Source: Xylogone sp. PMI_703 (Eukaryota; Ascomycota; Leotiomycetes). From it: a stretch of 64,000 bases of DNA. The position numbers and the translations under genes were made by a program. Positions within the stretch are counted from its first letter, which is position 1. The number at the start of each line of letters is the position of its first letter. The notes beneath the pieces are model-generated. The model saw nothing but the letters and a program-made list of their open reading frames with translations, ran no database searches and was not told where the DNA came from. Location: NCBI GenBank assembly GCA_021399445.1, contig JAJTUQ010000001.1, positions 8,618,001 through 8,682,000 on the forward strand, given 5' to 3'. Below are positions 43,062 through 55,800 of the stretch, one piece after another.

Positions 43062-44925
43062 GGCTGGTATTAATTTTATACTTTCCTTCTCTTGGCTGGC
43101 TTCTGGATAACTTTTCTGGTTATTATAAAGACATCAAAACTAAGTATTCTGCGAAGAGACCAGACTGAAAGCGCAAAAGAGTGTAGCAGGAAGCAGTGGG
43201 GGCGACACGAGATATCTTTCTTTATCTACAATTCTCTCTATATGTACTATCCGCACATCACTTCCTAACTCTAACTCTAATATGCGGGGTAGTCAACTCC
43301 GATTTGTCTGTCATACGTTACATTCGTGCCATGATTGGCTGTTGGCTCCAGTGCCTGTAAGCCGGTAAAGTTAATGTCTTGCCTCTTTATTGAGGTGTGT
43401 TGGTTGTTTCTTTCTTACTATTAATCTGTGCTATTCTACTGTTGTGTTATGTAGTTCCAGTTATTTATGTACAGCAGTACGAAACTGTGGTTGTGCTAAG
43501 CGTCACGTAGCTCGGGGATAACTCTAAAAGGATAATCATGTCTGCAAATCCATTATTAAACCACTCAACCTCATGGATTCCATAATCCTTAATAATTATC
43601 TGCTTATTCACAAGTCATCTAAAGAAATCTTATGATAGTTTAAAAAAAAATTCAGCTCGAATGTATCGAGGAATATAACTCTGGTACTTCGGAATCTAGG
43701 CAATAAAATAGTACAACGCCCAGAATAGTTTAGATTGTTTAATTATTGTTATAGCTATTTCAGGGCCTACACATGACTCTTAGTACGGTCATTCAATAGA
43801 CTAAGCTGATAATATATAAACGGTATGAGTTCTAACAATGGGTGGGCATGCAAATAAGCTCTGATGGCGGGCCCTAGTAGCCCGTTGATACGCCACACCG
43901 GCTTGCGCATAGCATGACGGGCGCGTTTAAGATAGAGCAAGAGTCATGCATGGCCATGATTCTAATAGGAACGCAACGGCTACATTAAGCTAGTTGAATA
44001 TCATTATCATATACTTAATCGGAAATCTTAGCCTTTTAAGAACAAAACTCTTTCACTCGCAAATTTAAATAGATGGATAACAATAAGAGGAAGGAACGTA
44101 GTTGAGCCGAGGTCAAACAGTTGAACATAGTTTGCTTCGCAAGGGTACGCGACCACAACATATTTCAGACTCTTCAACTTGAGGAGTACAGAATCTTAGA
44201 ATATAAAGTGCAGGTCGGAAAATATCGATAGCAGTGCTATAAGAGCACCTTGTATTTAAGTCTGCTTTAAATACCGAATCTTAAAGTCGTTAGGCGGACC
44301 TTGCTCGCTCAAAGTCTCGGAACAATGACACTGTCCCTTGGGATTGTGGCCATATCCTGTAATACAAGGGCTAGACTAGACACAAAAGTTATGATCGAGG
44401 ATTGGAGTTGAAATGAATTCTCATGGCAAGGCTGGCTTCTTGGAAAACGGAAGAAGCTGGTGCGCAAGTTGCCCTGGTCGGCACAAATTAATGTCATGAT
44501 CAAGAATTATTCAAACATAAAAATTGTGAAACTGATTTGAAAACTACGATAAACCGTTGGTATGCACGTGCCGGAGCTCACGCCTTTCCTATCGTGGTGG
44601 CGTTCCATGATTGATCCGTCAAAAGTTGTCAAGGAGCCCACGTGCGTTAAAAAGGGGCTATAATCTCAGCCAGACTCTGCCTTAATTAGGTTAAGAGATT
44701 CAAGTACGATTGCCGTCCCTTTTGAAAGCAAGTGGCCCTGAATTATGAGCTTGGATCATCTTCCTTTTAAAAGTTTGTATCTCTGGGCCCAAGACATTCA
44801 GCACAAAGGTAAAAGAGATGTGTTTGTAATATTTCAGCAATCTTTCTCAGCTTTTGACTGTCTCTTAATTTTCGCACTACCTTTTATCGATAGTGCATGA
44901 GTGTTCTTCTGCTTTCCAGGCGGAT
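43062..44925. other. 1.9 kb intergenic stretch, no gene supported
   Basis: Divergent space between the maltose-type transporter and the phospholipase gene. AT-rich with short random frames. A TATA-like CTATAAT lies near 44659, upstream of the phospholipase start, with an unknown role. No repeat or RNA gene recognised. Confidence 0.5.
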
Positions 44926-47446
44926 ATGCCTATTTTGACTAGCATACGTCAGTCTCCGGCATATCTCTATGTAAAGACCTACTGTTTGTGCGGTTTAGTT
45001 ACTCTCTTTCAAGCTGCTCCTGTATCATCACGACTTCCTCAGAGCAAAGGGAAAGTTAATCTTAATAAATCCAAGATTATCGCCACTCGTTTGATTCCGT
45101 GCCGGGCCTCAAAGAATCGCCAGGAGTCATCTTCATATCCGTCGGCTAGAAGCGGCCGAGGAGCAACTTGTTCTCGTATTGCACCGCCTGTACCCATTCC
45201 GAGAGAGACTGGCGAACTTCTTTCGGACGGGAACCTTCTTAACAGGACACTCAAACGATGGCTACAAAGAGCTGTAGATTTGGCTCAGGTCAAGAAGTTG
45301 CTACGCCACGATGACAAGGACATCAAAACTTATCCAGAGCTCAACTGGGATGCAACTGTCCGTCGCTCATCTTCATTACATCCGGAAGAACAGAGTTTCA
45401 TTCATCAACGAAGTCTTAAGATCTCATCCTCGGGCGTAAACTCACTCCATGTATTTTTAGATTTACCCCTAGATGAGTTTGTTGACCCCGCTGATGTTCC
45501 GCTTATCGCACTCGGAGGATCTGGAGGTGGATACAGAGCTATGTATGGCTTCACAGCGTTCATATCTGGATCCAAAAAACTTGGTTTATGGGACTGCCTC
45601 ACCTGGACTGCCGGCGTTAGTGGCAGTTGTTGGACGCTGGCTGCATATTATACGATCGCTAATCACGATATCTCCAAGCTCATCCGTCACTATCTGACCA
45701 TCGCCGCCGAGTTGGTTCATCCGATGAGTGTATATGCTCTGGATACGGTTGTTCGGAGCAGTAAAGGGGTTTATTTTCTCATCGGGCCTCTTGTGAGGAA
45801 AGTTCGAAGTGGAATTATTGGATTGGGCATAATGGACCTGTATGCCACATTGACGACGACCTACCAGCTCTTACTTCGCGAGCCAAAAGCTAGGCTGAGC
45901 AGAGCTACCTTCCAGTTTTCCAAAGTTTGGACACGATCGGGTATTGATAGAGGAATTGAACCGATGCCAATTCTTACTGCAGTGCGAAGAGCACCTAGAA
46001 ACTCATCTGGTGTCAAGCCGCATACTGACTCGTCTCTTAGCAAGGGGCAGCCTCGCACGCAAGCATTGGCTCAACATCGAACACCAATTCCCAATGCAAT
46101 TGCTCATCTCCAGTATCAACAATCTAGAAACAATATGTCTCTAAAATCCTCTGCTGATGGAAAGAGCACACATGTGGACCCACCCAACTCTTCTCTCTCC
46201 AAAGGATTCTTTCAATGGTTCGAAGTCTCACCACTTGAAGTAGGCAGCCCAGACGTGCAAGGTTATATTCCCACGTGGTCTTGGGGACGCTCCTTCGTCT
46301 CTGGACGCTCTATTGGCCGACAACCGGAGCAATCTCTTTCTCTACTGCTTGGGCAGTGCACTGGTGCGCCGGCAGGCCCCTTAACGGGTTACATATCTGC
46401 CCTCCTAGCATCTTTGCCTAAGGGAACTGTTATGTCCCGTCTTCTACTTTTGCTTAATGACTTCGTTCGCATGAAGAAATGGGAGCGGCTATGGGGCAAT
46501 CCTATCCGTGCAGGACATGATCCAAATCCATTTTTTGGCCATAACAGCGGGTCACGGCATCTTGAGCATAACGATCCAGACGCTAGATTCCGTACTTCAT
46601 CTTTATCCAAGCAAGAGAGGACACAGCCAAGGTATCTCGGTATGCATTCGATGTATAATAAGCATGGTGGCCCAGAGGTTACACCCTCTATGAATCGTGT
46701 CATTCGGGGAAATACGTTTCATACTAATTCACGTTTTCTCAATGATAGTCGCGAGAAGGATCTTCCGTCACTAGGTGGTACAACAGGCGTTGCGACAAGT
46801 ACATATAAATGGGAATCAGAAGGTCGGATTAGACTTATGGACAGTGGGATGTCGAATAATCTACCCACCCACATATTGGCCCGACCAGAGCGCTGCGCCG
46901 ACATAATTATTGCATTTGATGCTTCTTCCGACGTCCAGACAAAATCGGCCTTTCAGCGGATCCGGAACTTTGCAGAGGACTGCCACCTCAAATTGGAAGA
47001 CCACACAGCGTTATTTGATCCTCCAGAATCACGTTTCCGTATCCATATAAATGATACGGAAAATGCAGCTAGAGAAGTAGAGAATAAGTTTCTACACCAC
47101 TATACTCGAGTATTCCGATGCGAGCGAGAGAATGGAGAGACCCTCTACCTGATTTACTGTCCTCTTTTGCCTAACAGCCGTGATTTTACTTTTGATCCCT
47201 CTGTAAGTGTTCTATTTTTGACAAGGCGCTGCAGAAATGGGAGAAATGAGCTAATCAAATCAAAAGACAGCATCATTCTCTAACTCATATAACCTAGTAT
47301 GGACGCCAGAACAGGTACAGACTCTCTTTGATACTTCAGAATCTAATCTCTCCGATTATTCCATTAAGACGATTAAACAAGTGGTAAAAAGAGTTTACCT
47401 TGCCAAAAGGGAACGGAGGTTAGGCTCGGCATCACCGTCATACTAG
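44926..47446 (+). CDS. cytosolic phospholipase A2 / lysophospholipase catalytic-domain protein
   Basis: Two exons, 44926..47202 and 47267..47446, give 818 residues; splicing restores DPSTASFSNSYNLVW. The PLA2_B fold is marked by the oxyanion loop GGSGGGYRAMYGF, the nucleophile motif GVSGSCW and the catalytic Asp in LMDSGMSNNLP. The N-terminal 100 residues are basic and unlike the domain, with a weak hydrophobic patch; a C-terminal Lys/Arg-rich helix ends the protein. Cytosolic PLA2 enzymes release fatty acids from phospholipids; no C2 domain is visible here. The start is the first ATG in a frame that begins earlier with GTG, and an acceptor-like TTTCCAG lies just before it, so a further 5' exon is possible. 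It borders the NRPS locus, where its role is unclear. Confidence 0.85.
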
Positions 47447-48753
47447 GAGTATACTACTCCAGTTCGTTCCAGGCTTCTTCTTGGACTGCGTATTTGGTCG
47501 GAGCTATTAGAAATGCCTACCCATGTTTGAATATTGTAACATATGACTGATAGACTATTACAAATATACAATAGAATAGTTTGTTACTATAAATACATCT
47601 AGAATTATATATAGATTTTGCTGAAGTGAAAAAATAGTGTGCGTGCATCTGTACCTGCAGGATACAAGCATACTTTGCTGCTCCTATGATTAATTCTTGT
47701 AAAGCGATGAAAACAAGCCAAATTATATCAAATATTGGCCGATGGGATTCTGATTTCGAACAGTGCATGTTCCAGTTCTGATGGGAAAACTCCAAATTTT
47801 GACAGAAAGATAGTTAAGAGGAAACGAAACTTTCTACGTGTATGAATAATAATGCCCATATGGAATGTCCACACGCTGAGCCGAATGAAAAATGAGCACG
47901 ATTACAAAATGAAGACTAGTATTGCGCAATGAGCAATGTGCAGTCACCAACTATAATGCGTCAATCAGCTGGAGCGCCGTCATACCCTAGATTATTTGTG
48001 ATTATTGAACGTGACTGGAAGTTTTCCCTGAGCAGAATATGACAGGATAATCAGGCTTTTTGCAGCAGACTCTGTACCTCTACGCTGGAGTGCCGTATCT
48101 ACAAGTACAGAGAACGACGCCGAAACGAGGCGCTGCGCTATCTTGGCAACTGGGTCTTGTTAACCAACGCAGCGATTGTTGGTAACGCACATGTAGTGGG
48201 TCGAATACTGTACTGAAGTGGGTAGCTGGGCAGGTGTGGTAGGATATAATTGCTGTATTAATACTCCATACAATTTTTGCAGGAGATGGTTGACGACCTT
48301 CCCTTTTGAGACGGGAGCATGACTAGCGTACCATGTGAAGAACAAATATCACGAATGCAATTGGATAGGATGGAAAAAGCAAAAGGAATTGACACATACG
48401 AGAACCGACATTTGTGATGATGGGTATGTCTCTATTTCAGTTTTGCAATCGTTTGAATTTAACCTGTCTTCGATAATATTATCAGATATAATGAAGTACA
48501 GTGTGATTTCAAAAGATTCATGTACATCTTTATTCCTCATCAACGGTGGGCCTCTGCTTACTCCGCATAACTGGTACTGTAACATAGCGTAAACCTGTTC
48601 TAGCACGGAATTTATCAAGGTTATCTTCGCCGAGCCAGCCATGTGGAGAGCAGACAGCATGCTTGATGGTGCCCACATTAACTGGTAGCGTGAGGGCTTA
48701 ATTACTCACAATACAACTGCACTTCCTTCCGCTCGCAACCGTAGTCAACTGAT
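47447..48753. other. 1.3 kb intergenic stretch, no gene supported
   Basis: Between the phospholipase and the MFS exporter. Frames of 85-109 residues occur near 48.35-48.68 kb on both strands but show no family features. No repeats or RNA genes recognised. Confidence 0.5.
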
Positions 48754-50408
48754 ATGTCTGCTGAGAATGAGCCTACAGAAGCATCGCCATTGCTCCTGGG
48801 AGAGCAGCCTGGCACGAATAGTCAAGTACCCGATACCCCGGTATGGAGCAAAGCTGCCATTCGTACTGTTGGTTCCGTAGCCATATTCCTCATACTATTT
48901 GCTTTCGCCGATGTACTGAAGTACATATCCACCATACGATTGATTGAACTCGGTGTATGTCGCGAGTACTATCTTCACAATAATCCAGACTTGACAAATG
49001 GCAATGGAGACGATGAAGAATCCCTCTGCAAGCAGCCTGCAATTCAGCAGCGGCTCGCGAACCTGCGTGGCTATCTTGCTGCTTTGGAGGCTATTCCGGG
49101 GCTTGTGCTTGCGCTCCCATATGGTCTCATTGTTGACAGAGTAGGAGAGCGCACTCTTGCCGGAATCAATATTGCGGGATACCTGCTTTCATGCGCATGG
49201 ATTCTGCTTGTCTGCTTCTATTGGTCTGTCTTTCCTATTTGGACGGCAGTGCTGGCACCGCTCTTCAAGATGATTGGAGGCGGATCACCTGTCTTGACCT
49301 CAGTCCTCTACTCTATTACCGCGAAGCAAGTTCCGGATACAAGCAGGTTAGTATCATGTCCTGAGAGGTAACTATGAACTCTGTACTCACCTGAAACATA
49401 GATCACTCTGCTTTTTCCTTTTTATGGCTGCACAGCTTCTAACAGAGATCGTTGCGATCATGGTCACTGCGTTACTACTTGAACATAAGTTTTTGTTCAC
49501 TCCCATGTTGCTTAACTTTCCTGTCGGCCTGCTTTGTCTAGTCTCCCTTTGCATAATGTATCTTACAGACTCTGATGAGTTGTCATCAGATCCCGACACT
49601 GAGCGAAATGAAGAAGGGAGGAAGTTGCGAAGCTCCATCCAGCATAGTGTCCGTGTCCTGTATCAAATTCTGTGTGATAGAAATGTGCTCGTGCTGCTAG
49701 CTACTGTACCAGTAGCCAAGCTTGTCAATCCAATTACTGAGCTGATGCTTCAATATATACCAAGAAAGTTTGATTTATCACTTGCAACGGTCAGTATTCC
49801 TTATGTCGATATTTCACTACCGTTAGCCTCCCGCCTCCCTCTAACAAGAATGTAGGCAAGTCGCACTCTGTCTATACAGGCTATTGAGAGCTTAATTTTG
49901 CTTATTCTTATCCTCCCGACACTTAAGAACCTTGCCCAGGTCAAATTTTGTGTCATGGCGACGAAAATAGATTTATATATCGCACAATGCGGTTTCTTGA
50001 CCATGAGCCTTGGCTGCCTTATCATGGCTTTCTCTCAGACGTTTGCTGTCTTCATCCTTGGTAGGGCTTAAGCCTTCCGTGTGCTCTTCTTCTGCTTACG
50101 CTACATGTTTAGGTCTCTTGATGTTTACGTTAGGGTGCAGTACCAGACCAGCTCTTCAATCTGTCCTGACGGATCTAGTCAGCCGTGAGCACATAGCTGT
50201 TCTCTACACGGTCATAGCTCTCGGTGATGGGATAGGATCAGCTGGTGGTGCACTTATACTCAACCGAACTCTAGCAATTGCCATTGGATGGAATAATAAA
50301 CTATATCTTGGGTTGCCGTTTGTGATTGGCACACTGTGCTATTTATTTGGCTTCACCGCATCATTATTTGCTGGCCATCGCGCACCACAGCTGATGCGAG
50401 ACACGTAA
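48754..50408 (+). CDS. MFS transporter next to the NRPS (probable exporter)
   Basis: Four exons, 48754..49346, 49402..49789, 49856..50060 and 50113..50408, give 493 residues. The N-terminus carries the acidic-Ser leader EASPLLLGEQ found in a group of fungal MFS proteins. About twelve helices follow, with the loop GLIVDRVGERTLAG in the place of MFS motif A and a variable loop of about 35 residues between helices 1 and 2 (LGVCREYYLHNN). It is unlike the two sugar porters in this window. Position beside an NRPS and an oxygenase suggests export of, or self-protection against, the cluster product; this is inference. It is convergent with the dioxygenase, only 157 bp between stops. Confidence 0.83.
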
Positions 50409-50565
50409 AACAGAATCCCAATACTTACAACGAAACTGCATGAGCTTCTGCATATAGACTAGATTGTGTAGATCAATTGTTTACTGTGGAACCGGATCTA
50501 TTCATATATGTATTTTATTTCGTGGCTTTAAAGTCCTGTATGTTTGTAGCACGGCTTTGCGCGTC

Positions 50566-51667
50566 TTATGCGTATGTTCCTTGTATTCTCATGTGTTGGA
50601 ACTCCCCTGCGGTTAGATACTTTGTCGATTGGTTATATTCCACTTCTCCTGCTGCCTGCAGGGGTCGAAGGATGGAAGACCGGTCTGGCTTTGCAAAATA
50701 CGCAATGGAGAATCGCTCCTCAATCGTGTCTTTTGTTTTAGGGTTTCCTTTGCTTTCCTCAAGTAGCTGTTCAGGCATATGAACTCGGTGCCGTGCACTA
50801 GGCAGTCCAGTCCACTTCTGCAAGCAGTCTCCTACGTTTAGAATGCACTCATAAGGTCCTCCACTTTCTATGTCTACGAACTTACCACTCCCCTGCGGGT
50901 ACTCTACCTGTAATCCGCCAACATTGTCTTGGAATAGCAGGGTGATGGTGCCAAAATCAGTGTGAGCCGCAATGCGGGTGGAATGTGCAAATTCCCCTCT
51001 TGATACAGCGGGATAGTGGGTTAGTCGCAACTCATTGGCCTGTGAGGCATGGAGTTGGCTTAATGCTTGCGTCGGAAATTTCAAACCTATGGAAATGGCC
51101 TCAAGGATAGAGAGTTCAACACGGTAACACATCGAGAAGAAAGATGTGAAAGTAGGTTGAAATGTATTGTGGACGCCAGCTGGGGGCCATATATTCTGAT
51201 AGAGTTCATCCCGCTCAGATCCGATATCATATGACTCCTTTAACTCAAGGTTAGAATTAAAAAGGTTTAATCATGTGAAGGTAATCCGACCTTCATATCC
51301 TTGAGGAAGGGTAGAGCTACGGCTGAGCCAAAATTGGAGACTGCGGCCACATTCTCAATTCCTACAGCGGTGAAGCCTCGATGCGGATTTGCTGTAGGAG
51401 GATGAGGGGATTTCATTTTCTGTTCAAAAGGTAACTGAAAGAAATGTTTGCTCTAGAGAATCATAAGTATGTGGTCACTCATAATGAAAGTGACAAATAT
51501 GAACGAACCGTCTCGAACGCTGTATCAATATCTGGCGGCGGCACGCCATGGTTTATTAGTCTAACAAAGCCATGTTGCTTGAGGCTCGATACGAGAGCAT
51601 TACACAATTCAACCCGTGTAGCTGGATTGGTGCTATAGAAATCCGAAAAGTCGAGTCGATGGAACAT
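50566..51667 (-). CDS. Fe(II)/2-oxoglutarate dioxygenase, isopenicillin-N-synthase-like
   Basis: Three exons, complement of 50566..51237, 51291..51452 and 51509..51667, give 330 residues. The joins restore TSKHFFQLPFEQKM and KESYDIGSE, both expected in the family; their donors are unusual (GTTCGT, GTCGGA). The N-terminal DIOX_N region has LKQHGFVRLINHGVP. The iron ligands are His and Asp in AAHTDFG and His in ARHRVHM. The 2-oxoglutarate anchor is Arg..Ser in ERFSIAYF. It therefore should hydroxylate, desaturate or cyclise a substrate with O2. Whether it uses 2-oxoglutarate or, like true isopenicillin N synthase, only the substrate cannot be told. It is divergent from the NRPS across 1.2 kb, so co-regulation is likely and the NRPS product or a building block is the probable substrate. 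Confidence 0.88.
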
Positions 51668-52862
51668 GGATTACGGATATAGATATACAATGGCAGTATT
51701 TAGAAACAGAATAGCTCAGTTGTAGTAGAAAGAGTAGGAATGGTCATTACGATTGTTTATTAGCTTGCTAGCTTTCGCCGTATTAGGTTCTTATGGGTCA
51801 ATGGATTGAATCACCGCGCAAAAGGCCCAAGGAACAAGCTTAGCCATGCCGTATCACTGCTAGCCGGGCTATTACACTATTAGAAGAGGGGTTCTACCGC
51901 AGTTGTTTGAGTGAAACATATGGCCCAGAGCGGGGAACAAATGCACAATGTTTTGCACCCAGTTGCTCTTGCCCTCATCACTCATGGAAAGAGCCCTTGA
52001 CCCACCTAGGAAAATCGGCGATGACTGGTTGACCGCCATTTGAAGCAGCACGGCAATTACCTTGGGAGCCACGTAGCTCATCCATTGTGCGAGAGCTGTG
52101 TACGGATGTATTGATTGAATACCGTGATTGGCAACGACAAACTACGGTAACGAAGAGAGGGCTCAAACATGCGGGCAATTACACAGCTGTAAGCACTAGG
52201 CACTTAATCGCCCTAACCAGTGGTTAGTAGAGCAATGGCTGGCCTTTGCGCCGGCCACAGCCGCGCCACCCGTTCCGGAGTGTAGCTGAAAACGATGTTG
52301 CGTCGTAATTAGGCTAGGCAAGAAACCATAAGATTCCCTATCATGGAGACGAATAATCTGTCGGGGCTGGGAGGCGCCGATGTTCGCAACTCAGCCTAAT
52401 CCGAAGTGAGAAGGTGCAATACTCTAATGTCTCTACCTTCCTGAACAGCACGACCTCGCCAATAATGCTGGACGCAATCATGGGGACTTGACTTGGCTCC
52501 TGTTACTGGCTCTAGTTCACTTTATTGAGCAGCCGGAATACCACATGATAGGCGGGCTTAGAGAGAAATGGAAGGGAAAAGTGATTCTGCTGCTGGTAGA
52601 AGGGTAAGCTCCATAAGCCTGATGAAATTCTAATCTGTGACCAGGAAACTGAAACATGCAGAACATGCATGAGACTGCTATTTGAAAAACAAATAGCTTT
52701 TCATGACTGTACCACATTGCAGGATAACGAACGAGGTGTATGCTAACAAAATGTAGGATACTTCTTCCTTTCCACAACGTATTGTGTACACCTCCAAGCG
52801 TTCGCTATAGTCGTTATTATTGCTGTTACTGTTGCTGCATTCAAGTCAACTAGTTTTGTAAC
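51668..52862. promoter_or_regulatory. divergent promoter of dioxygenase and NRPS
   Basis: A 1.2 kb shared upstream region. It contains several CGG/CCG-rich blocks around 52240-52380 (for example GTCGGGGCTGG and TTCCGGAG) that could bind Zn2Cys6 regulators, and pyrimidine-rich sequence before the NRPS start. No frame of note. Function is inferred from geometry. Confidence 0.45.
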
Positions 52863-55800
52863 ATGCACCTGCTCAATGGATTGTCCGAGACTCGCGTGAA
52901 GGGCACATTTTCGTGCTCTATCAATTCATTCCCAGATACTGTCGGCGCATCTCAACAGGATCTCGACCAATTATGGAGTCAAAACGCGTTGGTCCCGGAA
53001 CAAATACAAGGCTGTGTTCATGATCTGGTCGCTGAGATCGCCAAAAGTCAACCAGCCGCTCCTGCCGTATCTGCTTGGGATGGAGACTTCACATATTCCC
53101 AGCTGGATGCTCTAGCTGATGAGGTGGCCCGGCGTCTTGTTGAATTAGGCATTAAGCCTAAGTCGAGCGTGCCAATTCTTTTCTCTAAGTCGCGCTGGAC
53201 CTGTGTTGCAATGTTAGGTGTGATCAAAGCCGGATGTGCTGCTATTGCCCTTGACACGACTCAACCAGATACGAGACTACGGGCTATAGTAGAGCAAGCA
53301 CAACCCAGGATAATCGTCTCATCTCTAACTAATTCTGAAAGAGCCACCCTCTTAGCGAATGTGCCAGTGCTTGAGCTTGACGATGCTTTGCTGGACCGGC
53401 TGGACCGTGCAGCAGAGCGCTCAATTCAACCGCCGCCTATTTCTCCATCAGACATTGTATACGTATCCTTCACATCCGGCACAACCGGCCAGCCCAAGGG
53501 TGTCTGCATTAGCCATGCAAATGTGCGAAGCGCCGTTCATTATCAAGGCGAAAAGCTAGGCTTTCACCGAGGAGCTCGTGTCTTCGACTTCGCTCCATAC
53601 TCATTTGACGTAGCATGGAGTAATTTCTTACACACTATGTGCGCCGGTGGTTGTATCTGCATCGCACGAGAGCAGGATATGCTCAATGATCTATCCTCTG
53701 CTATAAGTGCCTTTGATGCAACACTGATCAATGTTACTCCAACTGTGTTGCGAACAATTGATCCTATTCCGCCGACTCTCCAATCGGTACTCTTGAGTGG
53801 AGAAATGCCGTATAGAGAAAATGTAACAAAATGGGCTGGAAATGTGAGACTTTGTAATACCTATGGACCAACTGAATGCACCTGGAAATGTACGTTCTCG
53901 GTCCTTACTCCTTCTCAGGAGGATCGTCCTGATATCGGAACTGCAACGGGGACTGGATTCTGTGCGTGGGTTGTTGACCCAAGCGATAGTGGTAGACTTG
54001 TTTCGAAGGGCTCTGTAGGAGAGTTATACTTAGAAGGACCATTGGTTGGTCAGGGCTATTTGAAAGATCCAGAAAAGACAGCATTAGAATTCATCGTCGA
54101 TCCACCGTGGCTGCTCGCCGGCAGTAAAAATTTCGTTGGAAGGACGGGTAGGCTATACAAGACCGGCGACCTTGTGAAGTACAAAAAAGACGGAACATTG
54201 TTATTCATTGGCCGCAAGGATGCTACACAGCTGAAAATTAGGGGGCAAAGAGTTGAAATAGGTGATGTTGAACACCATGTGCGTGCTTGTTTAGTCGATG
54301 ATCTGCCTGTCATAGCTGATGCTATACTTCCCCGTGACAGCGAGATCTCCTTGCTCGCTCTATTTGTACAAATCAAGGGACAAGATATATCGAAAATGAA
54401 AGCATTGATGGATGGTCTCGCAGTAAAACTGCTTGACACCCTGCCGGGTTTTATGATTCCAAGCATATACTTTCCTGTGGAAGAAATCCCAGTCGCTTCC
54501 ACTGGAAAAGCCGACAGGAAACGGCTCCGGGAGATGGCTGGCTCTAGGTCGTGGAAAGAAATCGTTGAATTGCAATCGTCCATTTTATCCACTACAGAAT
54601 TCTATGAGCCTTCTAATGACGTGGAACAACGGCTCCGGGACGCTTGGGCAAAAGTTTTAAGTCTAAACTCCGCTAGTATCAGCATATCAGACAGTTTTCT
54701 TCGCCTCGGTGGAGAGTCAATAGCTGCTATGCAGTTGGTAGCAGTAGCTCGCGGGAAGAAGTTATCGTTAACAGTTGCAGACATTTTCAGAACTCCTGTA
54801 CTTCGGGATCTAGCCCAAGTCACCAAAGTTCGAGAGGTCTCTCAATTTGAGCACCAAATTGAACCATTTGCATTGCTAGCTGGTGAGAGGGACAAGTTAA
54901 TCATACGCAAACAGGCTGCTGAGCTCTGTGGTGCCAGCTCAGACGAAGTTGAAGATATCTATCCGTGCACACCACTCCAGCAGGGGATGTTAGCAATGAC
55001 TGCAAAAAACCAGGGGTTGCAAGCCCGTGGACGAGAATCCGCTGTAGGCTATATCTCAACTACTACTTATGAATTACCCCACCACATCAATATTGAACAA
55101 TTCCAAAATGCTTGGCTGGCTACTGTTGAGTGCACAGCAATCATTCGGACACGAATTGTTGACATCCCCGGAGAGGGTCTTGTCCAGGTTGTGTTGAACA
55201 CTTCTGTACCGTTACGATCATACGCGCAACTCACAGATATCTTAGAGAACGACGAACCGATGGGCTTAGGAAGTCCATTGTGTCGAGCAGGAGTTTCTCA
55301 TTCTAATGGATCCAGCTATTTTGTCTTACAGATGCACCATGCAATCTTTGATGGATGGTGCACAATGCTCATTCTAGATGCGCTACAAGCTGCCTATCAA
55401 GAAAAGACGAGACCACAACCTTTTGCTCTCTTTCAGCCATTTATCAAGCATGTGCTAGCCACAGATAATCCAAAAACAGCCACGTTCTGGAAAGAACAAC
55501 TTACGGGATCTGAAGCTACAGTATTTCCATCTCAGAACTATGTTTCCAAGAAAAAGTTTGACGTAGACCACCATGTTTCGGGATTGCAATGGCCACGCAC
55601 TGGAATTACTCCATCTTCAATCGTACGTTCAGCACTTGCGATACTATTGGCTCTGTATACCAACTCAAACGACGTTAAATTTGGTGTGACTGTAAGTGGG
55701 AGGCATGCACCTGTCCCAGGTATAGAGCAAATTGCTGGCCCCACCATAGCTACGATTCCGCTGCGCATAAAATTTGAATGGGACCAAACAGTAGAATATC

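Noticed and set aside
54056..54592. 178-residue and other - strand frames under the NRPS
   Set aside because: Antisense of A-domain coding sequence; the + frame is open for over 11 kb with all NRPS core motifs.
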